DNA from: a virus
Virus record (IMG/VR): IMGVR_UViG_3300037485_001872
Location: 62,001-126,000 of that record
DNA: 64,000 nt
Direction: 5' to 3' (one strand)
Position numbers and translations under genes: made by a program. Positions 1 through 8,276 of the stretch are shown one piece after another (the stretch's first letter is position 1; each line of letters starts with the position of its first letter). Under the pieces are notes generated by a model, which was not told where the DNA came from, ran no database searches, and saw only the letters and a list, made by a program, of their open reading frames with translations.

Positions 1-1
1 T

Positions 2-1606
2 TTAATTGAAAAACTTTTTGATAAAGAACTTTCTAAAGCAGATAGTATTGAATTTAGAAGCTATTTAATATATAATGTATTTATGTATATATCGGATGCT
101 GTTCTATCTGGTGGTGTAAGGAGGTCGGCCATGAATGTTATAATTGATGAAGATGATACTGAGATGGTTTACGCTAAAACAGGTGATTGGAGAACAACCC
201 ATCCACATTTTGCAAGAAGTAATAATTCGGTGGGTTTGATGAAATACTCTTTCTCAAAAGAGAAGTTTCAAGAACTAATTGATTTAAATGTTGGTGATAA
301 TGATATTGGTTTTGTTTTATTAGAATCTGAAAATCAGATGTTTAACCCCTGTTTCGAGATTGGCTTTGATTTCTATGATAAAATTAAAGATAGAAACTAC
401 ACTGTAATTCAGCTTTGTAATCTATGTGAAGGTAATGCAATGTCTTGTTACAATAATAGAGGAAAATTTGAGGAAGAACGTTTCTATAGATTATGTCGTA
501 ATTTAGCCATTGTGGGGTCATTGCAGGCTGGATACACATCTTTTCCATACTTGGGTAAGGAAACGGAAGAAATAGTGGCTGGAGAGGCTTTATTGGGTTG
601 TAGTATAACAGGGTGGATGAATGTTCCCGAATTATTTAACCCTGAAATTTTATCCAAGGGGGTAGAAATAATTAGACAAACAAATAAAGAAGTGACCGAG
701 CTTATTGGTATCAGTATTGCAGCTAGATTAACCTGTACAAAACCATCTGGAAATGCCTCAGTTATTTTACAAACACCTTCTGGAATACACCCAGAGCATT
801 CTGAGAGATATTTTAGAATAATGCAACTAAATAAAAATTCTGAAGTTGCCAAGTATTTAGAAGAAAAACAACCTTTCTTAATAGAAGAATCTGTATGGAG
901 CCGTACAAATACTGATTATGTTGTTTTTATTCCTGTAGAAAATCCAAAACAAGGGTATTTTAAGGAAAATTTAACAGATATTGAGCATTTGAGGTTAATA
1001 AACATGGTACAAGAGCATTGGGTTTTTAAGGGGAATAACCCAGAGGTGGCCTATAACCCTAATATCCACCATAACGTATCTAATACAGTGTTAATAGATG
1101 ACAAAGAGGCCATTGTAGATTATATTTTTAATAATCAGAAATACTTTGTAGCAGTTTCTTTTTTAGATAGAAGTGGTGATAAGGATTTTAATCAAGCTCC
1201 ATTTACATCGGTGTTAACATCGGAGGAATTACTAAAAGAATATGGGGATGCAGCTTTATTAGCATCAGGTTTAATAGTAGATGGTTTAGATGTTTTTGAT
1301 AATAATTTATGGGAAGCTTGTGATTACATATTAGATAGGGATAAAAAACTCTATGGTATTAGAAAAGAAAAGCTGTTAAAGAAAGACTGGTTAGAAAGGG
1401 CTAGAAAGTTTGCAAAAAACTATTTTAAAAATGATTTAAAGAAGTTAATATATTGCCTTAAAGATTTACACCTATACCATAAATGGTGTACTGTAAATAG
1501 AGAGTTGAAACCAATTAACTTTTTTGAAATACTATCGGCTCCCACATTTAAAAATGTGAACACTATGGGGGCTGTAGCATGTTCTGGGGGTAGTTGTGAA
1601 ATATAA
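2..1606 (+). CDS. nrdJ: Adenosylcobalamin-dependent ribonucleoside-triphosphate reductase, C-terminal part
   Basis: Class II ribonucleotide reductase reduces ribonucleotides to deoxyribonucleotides with coenzyme B12 and supplies phage DNA synthesis. The reading frame is open from base 2, before the first ATG at 83, so the gene is cut by the window edge; about 534 residues are present. Visible family motifs are SGGVRRSA, NPCFEIGF, CNLCEGN and KPSGNASVIL followed by GIHPEHSERYFRIMQ, the pattern of monomeric RTPR of the Lactobacillus leichmannii type. The protein ends ACSGGSCEI; the CX4C pair fits the C-terminal redox cysteines that re-reduce the active site, so the 3' end is complete. A terminator follows directly. 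The family is clear; the exact subclass (RTPR versus other NrdJ) is a little less sure. Confidence 0.9.
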   Translation, partial: LIEKLFDKELSKADSIEFRSYLIYNVFMYISDAVLSGGVRRSAMNVIIDEDDTEMVYAKTGDWRTTHPHFARSNNSVGLMKYSFSKEKFQELIDLNVGDNDIGFVLLESENQMFNPCFEIGFDFYDKIKDRNYTVIQLCNLCEGNAMSCYNNRGKFEEERFYRLCRNLAIVGSLQAGYTSFPYLGKETEEIVAGEALLGCSITGWMNVPELFNPEILSKGVEIIRQTNKEVTELIGISIAARLTCTKPSGNASVILQTPSGIHPEHSERYFRIMQLNKNSEVAKYLEEKQPFLIEESVWSRTNTDYVVFIPVENPKQGYFKENLTDIEHLRLINMVQEHWVFKGNNPEVAYNPNIHHNVSNTVLIDDKEAIVDYIFNNQKYFVAVSFLDRSGDKDFNQAPFTSVLTSEELLKEYGDAALLASGLIVDGLDVFDNNLWEACDYILDRDKKLYGIRKEKLLKKDWLERARKFAKNYFKNDLKKLIYCLKDLHLYHKWCTVNRELKPINFFEILSAPTFKNVNTMGAVACSGGSCEI

Positions 1607-1610
1607 TAAT

Positions 1611-1627
1611 TTGTAATATTACTGTCA
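1611..1627 (+). promoter_or_regulatory. Tandem TGTMA element, copy 1
   Basis: The sequence TTGTAATATTACTGTCA contains two direct TGTMA half-sites 11 bp apart. The same layout recurs at 9851, 10477 and 12324. Here a terminator hairpin lies between the element and the next promoter, so the spacing differs from the other three copies. It is a candidate site for a dimeric DNA-binding protein. Confidence 0.5.
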
Positions 1628-1629
1628 TG

Positions 1630-1658
1630 AAAGCGAAATGTAAAAGTTTCGCTTTTTT
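1630..1658 (+). terminator. Rho-independent terminator after nrdJ
   Basis: The arms AAAGCGAAA and TTTCGCTTT pair perfectly around an 8-nt loop and run into a T tract. It lies 23 bp after the reductase stop codon and separates that transcript from the next promoter. Confidence 0.85.
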
Positions 1659-1683
1659 GTTTAATAAATTTTTCGTATATTTG
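1656..1683 (+). promoter_or_regulatory. Bacteroidota-type promoter for the 1.7-5.8 kb gene cluster
   Basis: The -7 box TATATTTG is at 1676-1683 (consensus TAnnTTTG) with TTTG at 1656-1659 as a possible -33 element, although the 16-bp spacer is short. Four bases after the -7 box the sequence is ATA rather than ATG, and the first usable start is at 1708, so this message would have a short leader. Confidence 0.65.
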
Positions 1684-1707
1684 TACCATAGATTAAAACA
1701 CTACACA

Positions 1708-2031
1708 ATGATACCATGTATTTGTATAGACGACAAAAATAAACCCTCCATCATCCCTGATAGTTTATGGGTGAAGGAAGGGGAGCGTTACACTATTAGC
1801 CACATATATCAACATCAAAATTCTGAACAAAAAGGACTTCAGAGTTGTGACCTGGCCGAATTAGATATTTCAGCCTACATTCCCTATAAGCATTTTCTAT
1901 TAACTCGTTTTGCTATTAATGCAAATGACCTAGAGAAATTAAAAGCTTTATTAAAGGATTGTACGGATATGAATGATGCCGACATTAGTGAGTTAATTGA
2001 AATTTTAGAAACTGAAGAAGTAGAATTATGA
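1708..2031 (+). CDS. Hypothetical protein, 107 aa
   Basis: The function is not recognised. The open frame reaches back to 1627, but that part lies in the terminator and promoter, so ATG 1708 (MIPCICIDD) is chosen. The protein is acidic toward its end (ISELIEILETEEVEL), has no signal peptide or membrane segment, and shows a mixed alpha/beta pattern. It is the first gene of a run of small overlapping genes leading to the DNA polymerase, and its stop overlaps the next start (ATGA). The context suggests an accessory early or replication-linked protein. That it is a real gene is well supported by the promoter and coupling; its role is unknown. Confidence 0.75.
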   Translation: MIPCICIDDKNKPSIIPDSLWVKEGERYTISHIYQHQNSEQKGLQSCDLAELDISAYIPYKHFLLTRFAINANDLEKLKALLKDCTDMNDADISELIEILETEEVEL

Positions 2032-2246
2032 CCAAAGAAGAAAAAGAATTTAATGTAAAGTTTAATGAAAGGATGCAAGAAATTCTATCCGAAGGATTTT
2101 CATTACATCACGATTCAAATCAATATATAATTCAATGTACAGGGTATGGTGAAAAAGATTTTACAGCAATGGAGTGGAATGGAGATAAACCAAAAGATTT
2201 TGATACAGTTGAAAAAGCAATGAATTATATAAACAAAAAGTCATGA
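2028..2246 (+). CDS. Hypothetical protein, 72 aa
   Basis: A small charged protein beginning MTKEEKEFNVKF, with no motif I recognise. It overlaps the upstream stop by 4 nt and the downstream start by 4 nt, which indicates translational coupling in the polymerase cluster. No membrane segment or cysteine motif is present. It is called as a gene mainly from this packing and its length. Confidence 0.7.
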   Translation: MTKEEKEFNVKFNERMQEILSEGFSLHHDSNQYIIQCTGYGEKDFTAMEWNGDKPKDFDTVEKAMNYINKKS

Positions 2247-2680
2247 GCCTAATTGATATTTTATTTGCAGATGATGAACATGAAGAAAGTATTCTAAGTA
2301 AGAGGAGAATATATTTTGCTCATCCAATAAACACCTATAACACTATTCTGGAAACATTCTTTCTAGATTATATGAAGAAATACCCTGATGTGTTTATTGT
2401 AAATCCAAATAGTGCTGAACATGAGAAACAATATAAATTAAAAGGGATGTCTTATTTTAAAACCCTAGTACGTTCTTGTGATAAACTAATTGCTTTTGGT
2501 TTTGGGGATAACTCTATTGGAGCTGGAATAGCTAAGGAGATGGATTGGATGAGGGAAAAGGGTGGAACAGTTATTTTTATGCCCTTTTTTAGGGAATGGG
2601 ATGAAATGGTGGTTCCATGTGCCAAGCAATTTAATGTGCTTTCGGTGGAGGAAACAAGAGAAAAACTTAAACAATTCTAA
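2243..2680 (+). CDS. Nucleoside 2-deoxyribosyltransferase-like protein
   Basis: This 145-aa protein has the layout of small nucleoside deoxyribosyltransferase/DUF4406-like Rossmann proteins. An early strand RRIYFAHPINTY is followed by a helix, then NPNSAEHE, then the segment SCDKLIAFGFGDNSIGAGIAKEMDW, with the Gly-rich loop and Glu expected near the nucleoside site, and a final strand GGTVIFMPF. Such enzymes move or hydrolyse nucleobases on deoxyribose and fit a nucleotide-salvage role beside the reductase and polymerase. The start overlaps the previous gene by 4 nt and the stop overlaps the next start by 1 nt. Catalytic assignment is tentative, since this fold family also contains non-catalytic members. 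Confidence 0.6.
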   Translation: MSLIDILFADDEHEESILSKRRIYFAHPINTYNTILETFFLDYMKKYPDVFIVNPNSAEHEKQYKLKGMSYFKTLVRSCDKLIAFGFGDNSIGAGIAKEMDWMREKGGTVIFMPFFREWDEMVVPCAKQFNVLSVEETREKLKQF

Positions 2681-2883
2681 TGAGCTATTTTAAACAAGTT
2701 AGAGAAGAGCTAGGTTTAGATGCCGCAGATTTTCATACCTATTTTACAAAGTATGGTGGGGAATTTATGTTTATATATAATCCTTTATATGATGCAGGTA
2801 CTAATAAAATTTTAAAGGACAACCATAATAAAGCAAATCAAACTGCTATAAATATGATGAGAATTACATTTAATAAATTATAA
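2680..2883 (+). CDS. Hypothetical protein, 67 aa
   Basis: A small protein (MSYFKQVREELGLDAADF...) with no recognised domain. The N-terminal helix and the following Tyr/Phe-rich stretch give no clear fold. It starts within the stop of the deoxyribosyltransferase-like gene (TAATG) and is followed 4 nt later by another short gene, so it belongs to the same transcript. Confidence 0.65.
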   Translation: MSYFKQVREELGLDAADFHTYFTKYGGEFMFIYNPLYDAGTNKILKDNHNKANQTAINMMRITFNKL

Positions 2884-2887
2884 AATA

Positions 2888-3049
2888 ATGAAACAAGTAT
2901 TATTAAAGTGGAGACCCCTAGAAGACATCACTACTTATGAATTAGCATTATGTATTCCTACATTATTATTAGGAGAAGAACATGTTCATATGGATGTAAT
3001 TTATTTTGACCAAAGGGTTTTGAGAAATTTTAAAGTGATTGATTTATGA
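2888..3049 (+). CDS. Small hypothetical protein, 53 aa
   Basis: A 53-codon frame (MKQVLLKWRPLEDITTYELA...) fills the gap between two called genes. It starts 4 nt after the upstream stop and its TGA overlaps the next ATG (ATGA). Its N-terminus MKQVLLKW resembles the MRQVLFKRW of the following gene, which suggests the two may be related by duplication. No function can be given. Confidence 0.6.
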   Translation: MKQVLLKWRPLEDITTYELALCIPTLLLGEEHVHMDVIYFDQRVLRNFKVIDL

Positions 3050-3297
3050 GACAAGTACTTTTTAAAAGGTGGATACCATCTGAATTTATAACAACTAGTA
3101 CAAATCCTCCACAAAGACAAAAAGTGGAAGGAACAGGGGGGTTTGAGCCTGAATTTATAAATGAGGGTCTTTTTCATCAATGGGCTTCTTCTTATGAAGA
3201 ATTTGAACATGGTGCTGGTAACTTCACAGTGGCTTTAGTTGAACTACAAAATGGCACAATTGAGGAAGTGCTGCCGAAACATATAAAATTTATATAA
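3046..3297 (+). CDS. Hypothetical protein, 83 aa
   Basis: The protein starts MRQVLFKRWIPSEF and has a segment TGGFEPEF...GLFHQWASSYEEF...GNFTVALVEL that gives the impression of a small beta-rich fold of a kind often seen in phage early regions; I cannot name it. It overlaps both neighbours (ATGA upstream, TAATG downstream). No membrane segment or metal motif is present. Confidence 0.65.
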   Translation: MRQVLFKRWIPSEFITTSTNPPQRQKVEGTGGFEPEFINEGLFHQWASSYEEFEHGAGNFTVALVELQNGTIEEVLPKHIKFI

Positions 3298-3524
3298 TGA
3301 CAGAAGAACAAATAATCACTTACGAATACTGTAAAAAAGATATTGCACAACTAAAGGGGTGGAAAGAAAAACTACCTTTCGGTCATCAAAACCATGGATG
3401 TGGGAGCCAAGTTCCAAATATAGAACATGAGCTTGAACAAATACATAGAACAATGTATGAAGTAGTTCGGTCTGCAATGAACGCTGCGATTGAGGAAATT
3501 GAGAAGAAAATAAATAGTATATGA
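3297..3524 (+). CDS. Hypothetical helical protein, 75 aa
   Basis: The sequence is mostly helical and charged, with a long C-terminal helix (YEVVRSAMNAAIEEIEKKI) likely to form a coiled coil. A short HQNHGCG stretch in the middle could bind metal, but no complete motif is visible. It is coupled to the DNA polymerase gene by a 4-nt overlap, so it may be co-expressed as an accessory protein; this is inferred from position only. Confidence 0.65.
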   Translation: MTEEQIITYEYCKKDIAQLKGWKEKLPFGHQNHGCGSQVPNIEHELEQIHRTMYEVVRSAMNAAIEEIEKKINSI

Positions 3525-5779
3525 TTAAATTTGTAGCTAAATACTCTATAGAGGGGATTGAAAATAGTACTATTGAGGAATGCTTGAGCTACCTCTCGAC
3601 TTTAGAGGTAGTAGGAATAGATACTGAAACGAGTAAACATCCTAAGTATGGTCATCTAGAAACAGAGATTTATAAAGGAGGTCTTTGTCCCTTTTTAAGT
3701 AGGGTATTAATGCTTCAAATAGGGGACTTACACCAACAATTTGTTATAGATGTACGGGATTTTACCAAGGAAGAATTAAAACCCCTAATAGAGTTCTTAC
3801 ATTGGAATGATAAAGTTATTTTTGTAGGCCAAAACCTAAAATTTGATGGAAAGCACCTCAGACATAATTTTGGTATACGCCTTAAAAAAGTATATGATAC
3901 TATGCTTGCAGAAATTAGTCTATATAATGGGTTAAACATTCCCTTATCTTTAGCAGGATTAGCTAAAAAGTACTTAGGAGTAACTGAAGTAAAACAGAAA
4001 ACAGGTAATTTATTTGAAGAGAGTTTAGATATATCTGAACAAATAACACTGGATGAGGAGCTATTGAAGCTCGATGGGTATATATCCCCATTTGAGGTAG
4101 CAAATTTACTACAAATAAATAAAAGTACTCGTTTACAATTCATAAACTTAAAAGCCCAACCTTTCACTTATGAACAAGTTGCATATGGGGGAGATGATAT
4201 TATTTACCCACTCCTTATAAGAGATAAACAATCCTTGGGACATAATTTATTTGGATTTCATTTTTACAACGGGGATAATATCCGTTTTGAAAGTACTTAT
4301 ACTCAGGTAGGGGTAGATATGGAATATGTTGGGCTCCCTTTCTCTAAAAAAATATGGCAAGACTTATTTGAGGTAAATAAGATAGAATATGAGCAACGGT
4401 TAGCAGATTTAGATAAATATGTTATAGATACTTATGGAACAGCCGAACAGCTTGACTTATTTGAAGCTAAGTCTCATGGTATAGAATGGGGGTCTCCTAA
4501 ACAGGTAGTAAACTTTTTTAGGAAGCTAAACGCATGTCCAAGGGAAAAGTCAAAAAGCACTAAACAAATGGAGTGGTCAGTATCTGCTAAAGCGATGCTA
4601 CCCACCCTTTCAAATAAGTTAAAAGATTTTTATATGAAGGATAAGTGGCAACCGATTACAGATGTACCTTCTTTAAAGTTAGCTTACCTATTAGTGCGAA
4701 AAGCTAAAATGAATATCACTACTTATGGGGAAGAATTTTTACGTTATGTTCATCCTATCACAGGGAGACTACACCCATCATATCGGCTACATTTACTATC
4801 AGCTAGAACAGCCACCACCTCCCCAAATCTACTAGCAATTCCAGGAAGCCATAGAATAGCTTTCACCACTGAGGGTACAGATAAGGTGCTTATTACTAAC
4901 GATTTTTCATCACAAGAAAGTCGCATAATAGGGGCTTATAGTGCGGATATTTCTCTAACTTCCTTTTTCAATAATGGTCATCCTATATTTGGAGATGACT
5001 TCCATAGTTACACAGCCGACTTAGTAGAGAAAATACGTAATCCCAAATCTACCGATAAATTTTTTCCAAAAGGGCATCCTGAATTTACACATGATATGGA
5101 TGAAAAGAGGCAACGTACCAAGGCTACGAACTTTGGTTTAGCATACGGCATAACCGCAATTTCCCTATCTAAAACACTAGGTATAGATGAAGAAGATGCA
5201 GAACAATTAATGTCAGACTATTTTGAAGCCCTCCCACAACTTAAAGAATTTTTAAACAATTCCTCAGCAGATGCCCAAGATAAGGGTTACATCATTTTTG
5301 AGCCAAAACTTCAAGCTGTATTTTTGCAAGCTGGGTTTGGGGCAATGAAAAAGAAGAGAGAGAAGTGTATGGGTTATTTCTTCAATGACGAGTATAAGGC
5401 AATGAATAAAACTAATAGGGCTATTTACAAAGCAGATTTATATGCTAAAAATCCACAAATAAAAAAGGATTTTACAGATATAGGGGTGATGACCTCTCGT
5501 TTAGGAAACAGAGGGTGTAATCTAAAGATTCAGGGATGTGCTGCAAAACAATCTAAGTTAGCACAGATGAAAATGAGACAACATTCTATTATACATCCTG
5601 AATTAGGGTGGAATATTTGTTTATTATTACATGATGAGGTAGTTAGTGAATCAGATATTTTACATGCAGAAACTGTGTCTAAGTTACAAGGAAAATATAT
5701 GAAGGACTCCGCAGAATACTTTTGTGAAAATGTGATATTCGAAACTTCTGGTAAAATTTCTAAAGTTTGGGAACACTAA
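3521..5779 (+). CDS. polA: Family A DNA polymerase with 3'-5' exonuclease domain
   Basis: Replicative phage DNA polymerase of 752 aa. The N-terminal DnaQ-like proofreading domain shows Exo I (VVGIDTETS, residues about 28-36, carrying D and E), Exo II (GQNLKFDGKHLR) and Exo III (YGGDDIIYP). The palm and finger motifs are present: motif A ITNDFSSQESRIIG near residue 462, motif B with R, K and YG (RTKATNFGLAYG) near 532, and motif C LLLHDEVVSES near 704. Length and order match bacterial Pol I without the 5' nuclease domain. Family A replicases occur in some crAss-like groups in place of family B. A segment at about residues 180-235 (ISPFEVANLLQINKSTRLQF) between Exo II and Exo III is longer than in standard enzymes. 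All catalytic residues appear intact. Confidence 0.95.
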   Translation: MIKFVAKYSIEGIENSTIEECLSYLSTLEVVGIDTETSKHPKYGHLETEIYKGGLCPFLSRVLMLQIGDLHQQFVIDVRDFTKEELKPLIEFLHWNDKVIFVGQNLKFDGKHLRHNFGIRLKKVYDTMLAEISLYNGLNIPLSLAGLAKKYLGVTEVKQKTGNLFEESLDISEQITLDEELLKLDGYISPFEVANLLQINKSTRLQFINLKAQPFTYEQVAYGGDDIIYPLLIRDKQSLGHNLFGFHFYNGDNIRFESTYTQVGVDMEYVGLPFSKKIWQDLFEVNKIEYEQRLADLDKYVIDTYGTAEQLDLFEAKSHGIEWGSPKQVVNFFRKLNACPREKSKSTKQMEWSVSAKAMLPTLSNKLKDFYMKDKWQPITDVPSLKLAYLLVRKAKMNITTYGEEFLRYVHPITGRLHPSYRLHLLSARTATTSPNLLAIPGSHRIAFTTEGTDKVLITNDFSSQESRIIGAYSADISLTSFFNNGHPIFGDDFHSYTADLVEKIRNPKSTDKFFPKGHPEFTHDMDEKRQRTKATNFGLAYGITAISLSKTLGIDEEDAEQLMSDYFEALPQLKEFLNNSSADAQDKGYIIFEPKLQAVFLQAGFGAMKKKREKCMGYFFNDEYKAMNKTNRAIYKADLYAKNPQIKKDFTDIGVMTSRLGNRGCNLKIQGCAAKQSKLAQMKMRQHSIIHPELGWNICLLLHDEVVSESDILHAETVSKLQGKYMKDSAEYFCENVIFETSGKISKVWEH

Positions 5780-5820
5780 TAATATTAAATTTTATAAATT
5801 AGTAAATATAAAACAAGAAA

Positions 5821-6111
5821 ATGCAAGACAAAATAATTGATATAATTCTTTTTGTATTAAATGTGCCAAGAGAGTGGTTAACAAACCATTCTCAGAAAAC
5901 GGAATGTGTTAGACTTAGACAAGCTGTTTCTTTCTATTTAAAAAAATACACGGATAAGAGCTCTAGAGAAATCTCTAATGTTTTTGATAAAAACAACCAT
6001 GGGATAGTAAATAGCGGAGCCATTATATGGGAGCAAAATGTAGCTATTTCCTATGAGTACAAAATGTGGGATAAAAAAATTAAAGAACAAATAGAAAATG
6101 TCGGAATTTAG
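5821..6111 (+). CDS. DnaA domain IV-like DNA-binding protein, stand-alone
   Basis: The 96-aa protein matches the C-terminal DNA-binding domain of the replication initiator DnaA: residues 26-70 read KTECVRLRQAVSFYLKKYTD, then SSREISNVFDKNNHGIVNSG, the pattern R.qaR.ia.yL.r..t..s...I...f...HttV.h. The usual second His/Thr of the signature is replaced (NNHGIVN). No AAA+ ATPase region is present, so it can bind DNA but not load helicase by itself. It lies directly after the DNA polymerase and before the helicase gene cluster. It may mark the phage origin, or bind host DnaA boxes and redirect initiation; both roles are inferred. No DnaA box array was found by eye. Confidence 0.75.
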   Translation: MQDKIIDIILFVLNVPREWLTNHSQKTECVRLRQAVSFYLKKYTDKSSREISNVFDKNNHGIVNSGAIIWEQNVAISYEYKMWDKKIKEQIENVGI

Positions 6112-6316
6112 TAAAGAATGGTGTGAGGAAAATGACCCTCTAATGCCCTATGATTTCTCTATTAAAGAGGAATTTGAAAAATTAGAAGATGGCTACTTCA
6201 TATATATTATTTGTGAGGGGTATGGCTTTGTTGCTATAAATAATGACGGAGGCCAATGTAGACTTGGTTATGAGGATGTTATGGGAAATTTAGTTTGGAG
6301 GAAATATGACATTTAA
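6098..6316 (+). CDS. Hypothetical acidic protein, 72 aa
   Basis: A small acidic protein (MSEFSKEWCEENDPLMPYDF...) overlapping the end of the DnaA-like gene by 14 nt. It has aromatic-rich strands (YFIYIICEGYGFVAI) that suggest a small beta fold rather than a membrane segment. No function is recognised. The following 60 bp contain a promoter for the next transcript, so this is probably the last gene of the polymerase operon. Confidence 0.65.
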   Translation: MSEFSKEWCEENDPLMPYDFSIKEEFEKLEDGYFIYIICEGYGFVAINNDGGQCRLGYEDVMGNLVWRKYDI

Positions 6317-6365
6317 AAGACTAACATATTTTCACATGGATGGTAGGAATGTAATATGTTTTCCG

Positions 6366-6373
6366 TATCTTTG
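6366..6373 (+). promoter_or_regulatory. Leaderless-type promoter before the chaperonin operon
   Basis: The -7 box TATCTTTG is followed by CACC and then ATG at 6378, so the -7 box and start codon are 4 nt apart. A clear -33 TTG is not seen at the expected distance, so the promoter may be weak or activator-dependent. Confidence 0.6.
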
Positions 6374-6377
6374 CACC

Positions 6378-6482
6378 ATGTTATTTATTCAAGTAATGTA
6401 TTTCCATATAAACTTCTGTCAAGTACCGTATAAATTTTATACAAGAAATGGTCTTTTCGAAAATTATGATATAATAAATTAA
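6378..6482 (+). CDS. Small leaderless ORF, 34 aa
   Basis: A 34-codon frame (MLFIQVMYFHINFCQVPYKF...) begins 4 nt after a -7 box, the same spacing seen for three other left-arm genes, and ends one base before the next ATG. It is rich in Phe, Tyr and Ile with no clear membrane topology. It may be a real micro-protein or a leader peptide that couples translation into the chaperonin operon. Confidence 0.45.
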   Translation: MLFIQVMYFHINFCQVPYKFYTRNGLFENYDIIN

Positions 6483-6483
6483 T

Positions 6484-6663
6484 ATGACAATAATTGATAT
6501 TTTAAAAGTGGAAACAGAAATGAAACGTTTCCAAGAAAGAATGGAGGCCGCTAAAACTAGAATCGCAGCAGATTCATGGGCAGTCCAAGGTTGTAAAGAA
6601 ACTGGAGCCCTAAAAAGGGCAGCTATGGATTTAAAGAATTGTTTAACAACACTTACAAAATGA
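6484..6663 (+). CDS. Small helical protein, 59 aa
   Basis: A frame of 59 codons (MTIIDILKVETEMKRFQERM...) is highly helical, with heptad-like spacing over residues 5-30. Its stop TGA overlaps the ATG of the GroEL-type gene at 6660, which fixes that start. It could be a partner of the chaperonin, but it does not resemble GroES or the T4 gp31 co-chaperonin in sequence: no beta-rich mobile-loop pattern is visible. Confidence 0.6.
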   Translation: MTIIDILKVETEMKRFQERMEAAKTRIAADSWAVQGCKETGALKRAAMDLKNCLTTLTK

Positions 6664-8276
6664 AAATAACAAAATACGACAAGGATGCACGAGTTTCGCT
6701 AAAAGCGGGAGTGGCCAAATTAACTAAAGCTGTAGGTTCTACTATGGGAGGAGCAGGTACACCTGTTATTATGGATAGTATTGTGAATGCTCCCGTTATC
6801 TCTAAAGATGGTGTGACAGTTTCAGAATTTTTTGAATTACAAGACCCTTATGAGCAAATGGGGGTGAATTTAATTCAGGAGGTTGGAAGGCTCACTAACA
6901 CAATTTCTGGTGATGGGACAAGTTCCGCTACAGTGTTAGCCAATGCTTTCCTTCAAAATGATGGGATGATTGCTTCTGAACGCCTATTTGAGGTGAAGAT
7001 GGGAATGGATAAGGCCATGAAAGAAACTCTGGCTTATTTAAAAAGCTTAGTGATTCCTTTAGATGTAACCGATACAGAAACAATTAAAAACATTGCTACA
7101 ATCTCCGCTGGCGGTGATGAAGAGATAGGAGACTTAATAGCAAAAGCCTATGCTCATACAGGAGAAGACGGCCAAGTGTTAATTCAAGAAGGACGTGGAG
7201 AAGCCTCCTATCTAGAAACAATTTCTGGGTATCAGATTGATAAGGGATATTTCTCTGATTTATTTGTAACGAATAAGAAAAGAGGAACTGTTGAGTTTGA
7301 TTCTCCTTATATTCTTATAACAAATCTTCCTTTGAATAGTCCTGAGCAGATGGTGGCATTTCTAAGTGTAATACCTGTTAATACTCCTGTGGTGTTGATT
7401 GCTCCAGAAGCTTCTGACCCATGCATTTTAACATTAAATACAAATGTGGGTAAAGGACTTTTACAAGCTGTTCTTATTGAGGCTCCAGAATTTGGTGATA
7501 AGCAAAATGCTATTCTTTCAGATTTAGCTATGATGGTGGGGGCAAGATTTATTTCAGTGGAACGTGGTGATGCTTTTAAAGATGTTAAGTTAGAAGATTT
7601 TGGTACATGTAAAACATTTGTTAGTTCTGAGTCTTCTACAATTTTTATAGAGGGAACCGCTACAGTGACTGAAGTGGATGAATACACTTCCAATATTGCT
7701 GAAGGAGCCGATAAAGACTTTTTTAAGAAAAGAACAGGCCGATTGAAAGGAAGACTTGCTAAAATATTTGTGGGAGCTAATTCACAATTAGAATTAAGAG
7801 AACGTGTAGACCGTGTGGAAGATGCCAAAAACGCAACCCGATGTGCCATAGAAGAAGGAATTGTAGTTGGAGGGGGAATTGCATTGTTTAGAGCTGCCAT
7901 GTCCTTAGAGAAGAAGAAACGTAGCTTAAATAGCTTAATATATGGATGGGGTGGTGAATATATGGGGTATTCTCTTGTCAGAGAAGCCATAAAAGCTCCT
8001 TTACGTCAAATTCTTTTTAACTTATTTAGAAATAACGATGATGTTAATAAAGTGATTGAACAACTAACAGATGTTTACAATGAAGATGATTGGGGATTTA
8101 ATGTTCGTAGTTTGCAATTTGAAAACTTAATTGATAGTGGGGTTATTGACCCCTATAAAGTGACAAGGACAGCTCTAGAGACAGCTTATAGTGTAGCTAG
8201 TACAATTCTTGATACAGACTGTGTGATAGCTATTACAGCGAATGAGAAACATGAAAGTACAAATATAAATTTTTAA
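6660..8276 (+). CDS. groEL: GroEL-type chaperonin (Cpn60)
   Basis: A 538-aa chaperonin homologue, the usual family length. Family signatures are VISKDGVTVSEF, the nucleotide-binding GDGTSSATVLA near residue 85, DRVEDAKNATRCAIEEG and VVGGGIALFRA near residues 380-410 (carrying the catalytic Asp of VEDA), and VIDPYKVTRTALETAYSVAS near the end. The C-terminal GGM repeat of bacterial GroEL is absent. An upstream TTG at 6639 is in frame, but ATG 6660 overlaps the previous stop (ATGA) and aligns with the family N-terminus. Phage GroEL homologues fold phage capsid or enzyme clients. No GroES gene is seen nearby, so it may work alone or with host GroES. Confidence 0.93.
   Translation: MKITKYDKDARVSLKAGVAKLTKAVGSTMGGAGTPVIMDSIVNAPVISKDGVTVSEFFELQDPYEQMGVNLIQEVGRLTNTISGDGTSSATVLANAFLQNDGMIASERLFEVKMGMDKAMKETLAYLKSLVIPLDVTDTETIKNIATISAGGDEEIGDLIAKAYAHTGEDGQVLIQEGRGEASYLETISGYQIDKGYFSDLFVTNKKRGTVEFDSPYILITNLPLNSPEQMVAFLSVIPVNTPVVLIAPEASDPCILTLNTNVGKGLLQAVLIEAPEFGDKQNAILSDLAMMVGARFISVERGDAFKDVKLEDFGTCKTFVSSESSTIFIEGTATVTEVDEYTSNIAEGADKDFFKKRTGRLKGRLAKIFVGANSQLELRERVDRVEDAKNATRCAIEEGIVVGGGIALFRAAMSLEKKKRSLNSLIYGWGGEYMGYSLVREAIKAPLRQILFNLFRNNDDVNKVIEQLTDVYNEDDWGFNVRSLQFENLIDSGVIDPYKVTRTALETAYSVASTILDTDCVIAITANEKHESTNINF

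Noticed and set aside
6484-6663. The 59-aa gene before groEL as a GroES homologue.
   Set aside because: The sequence is helical and lacks the beta-barrel and mobile-loop patterns of GroES.
7307-7990. A 227-codon minus-strand frame opposite groEL.
   Set aside because: It lies wholly within a clear chaperonin gene and has no recognisable domain.
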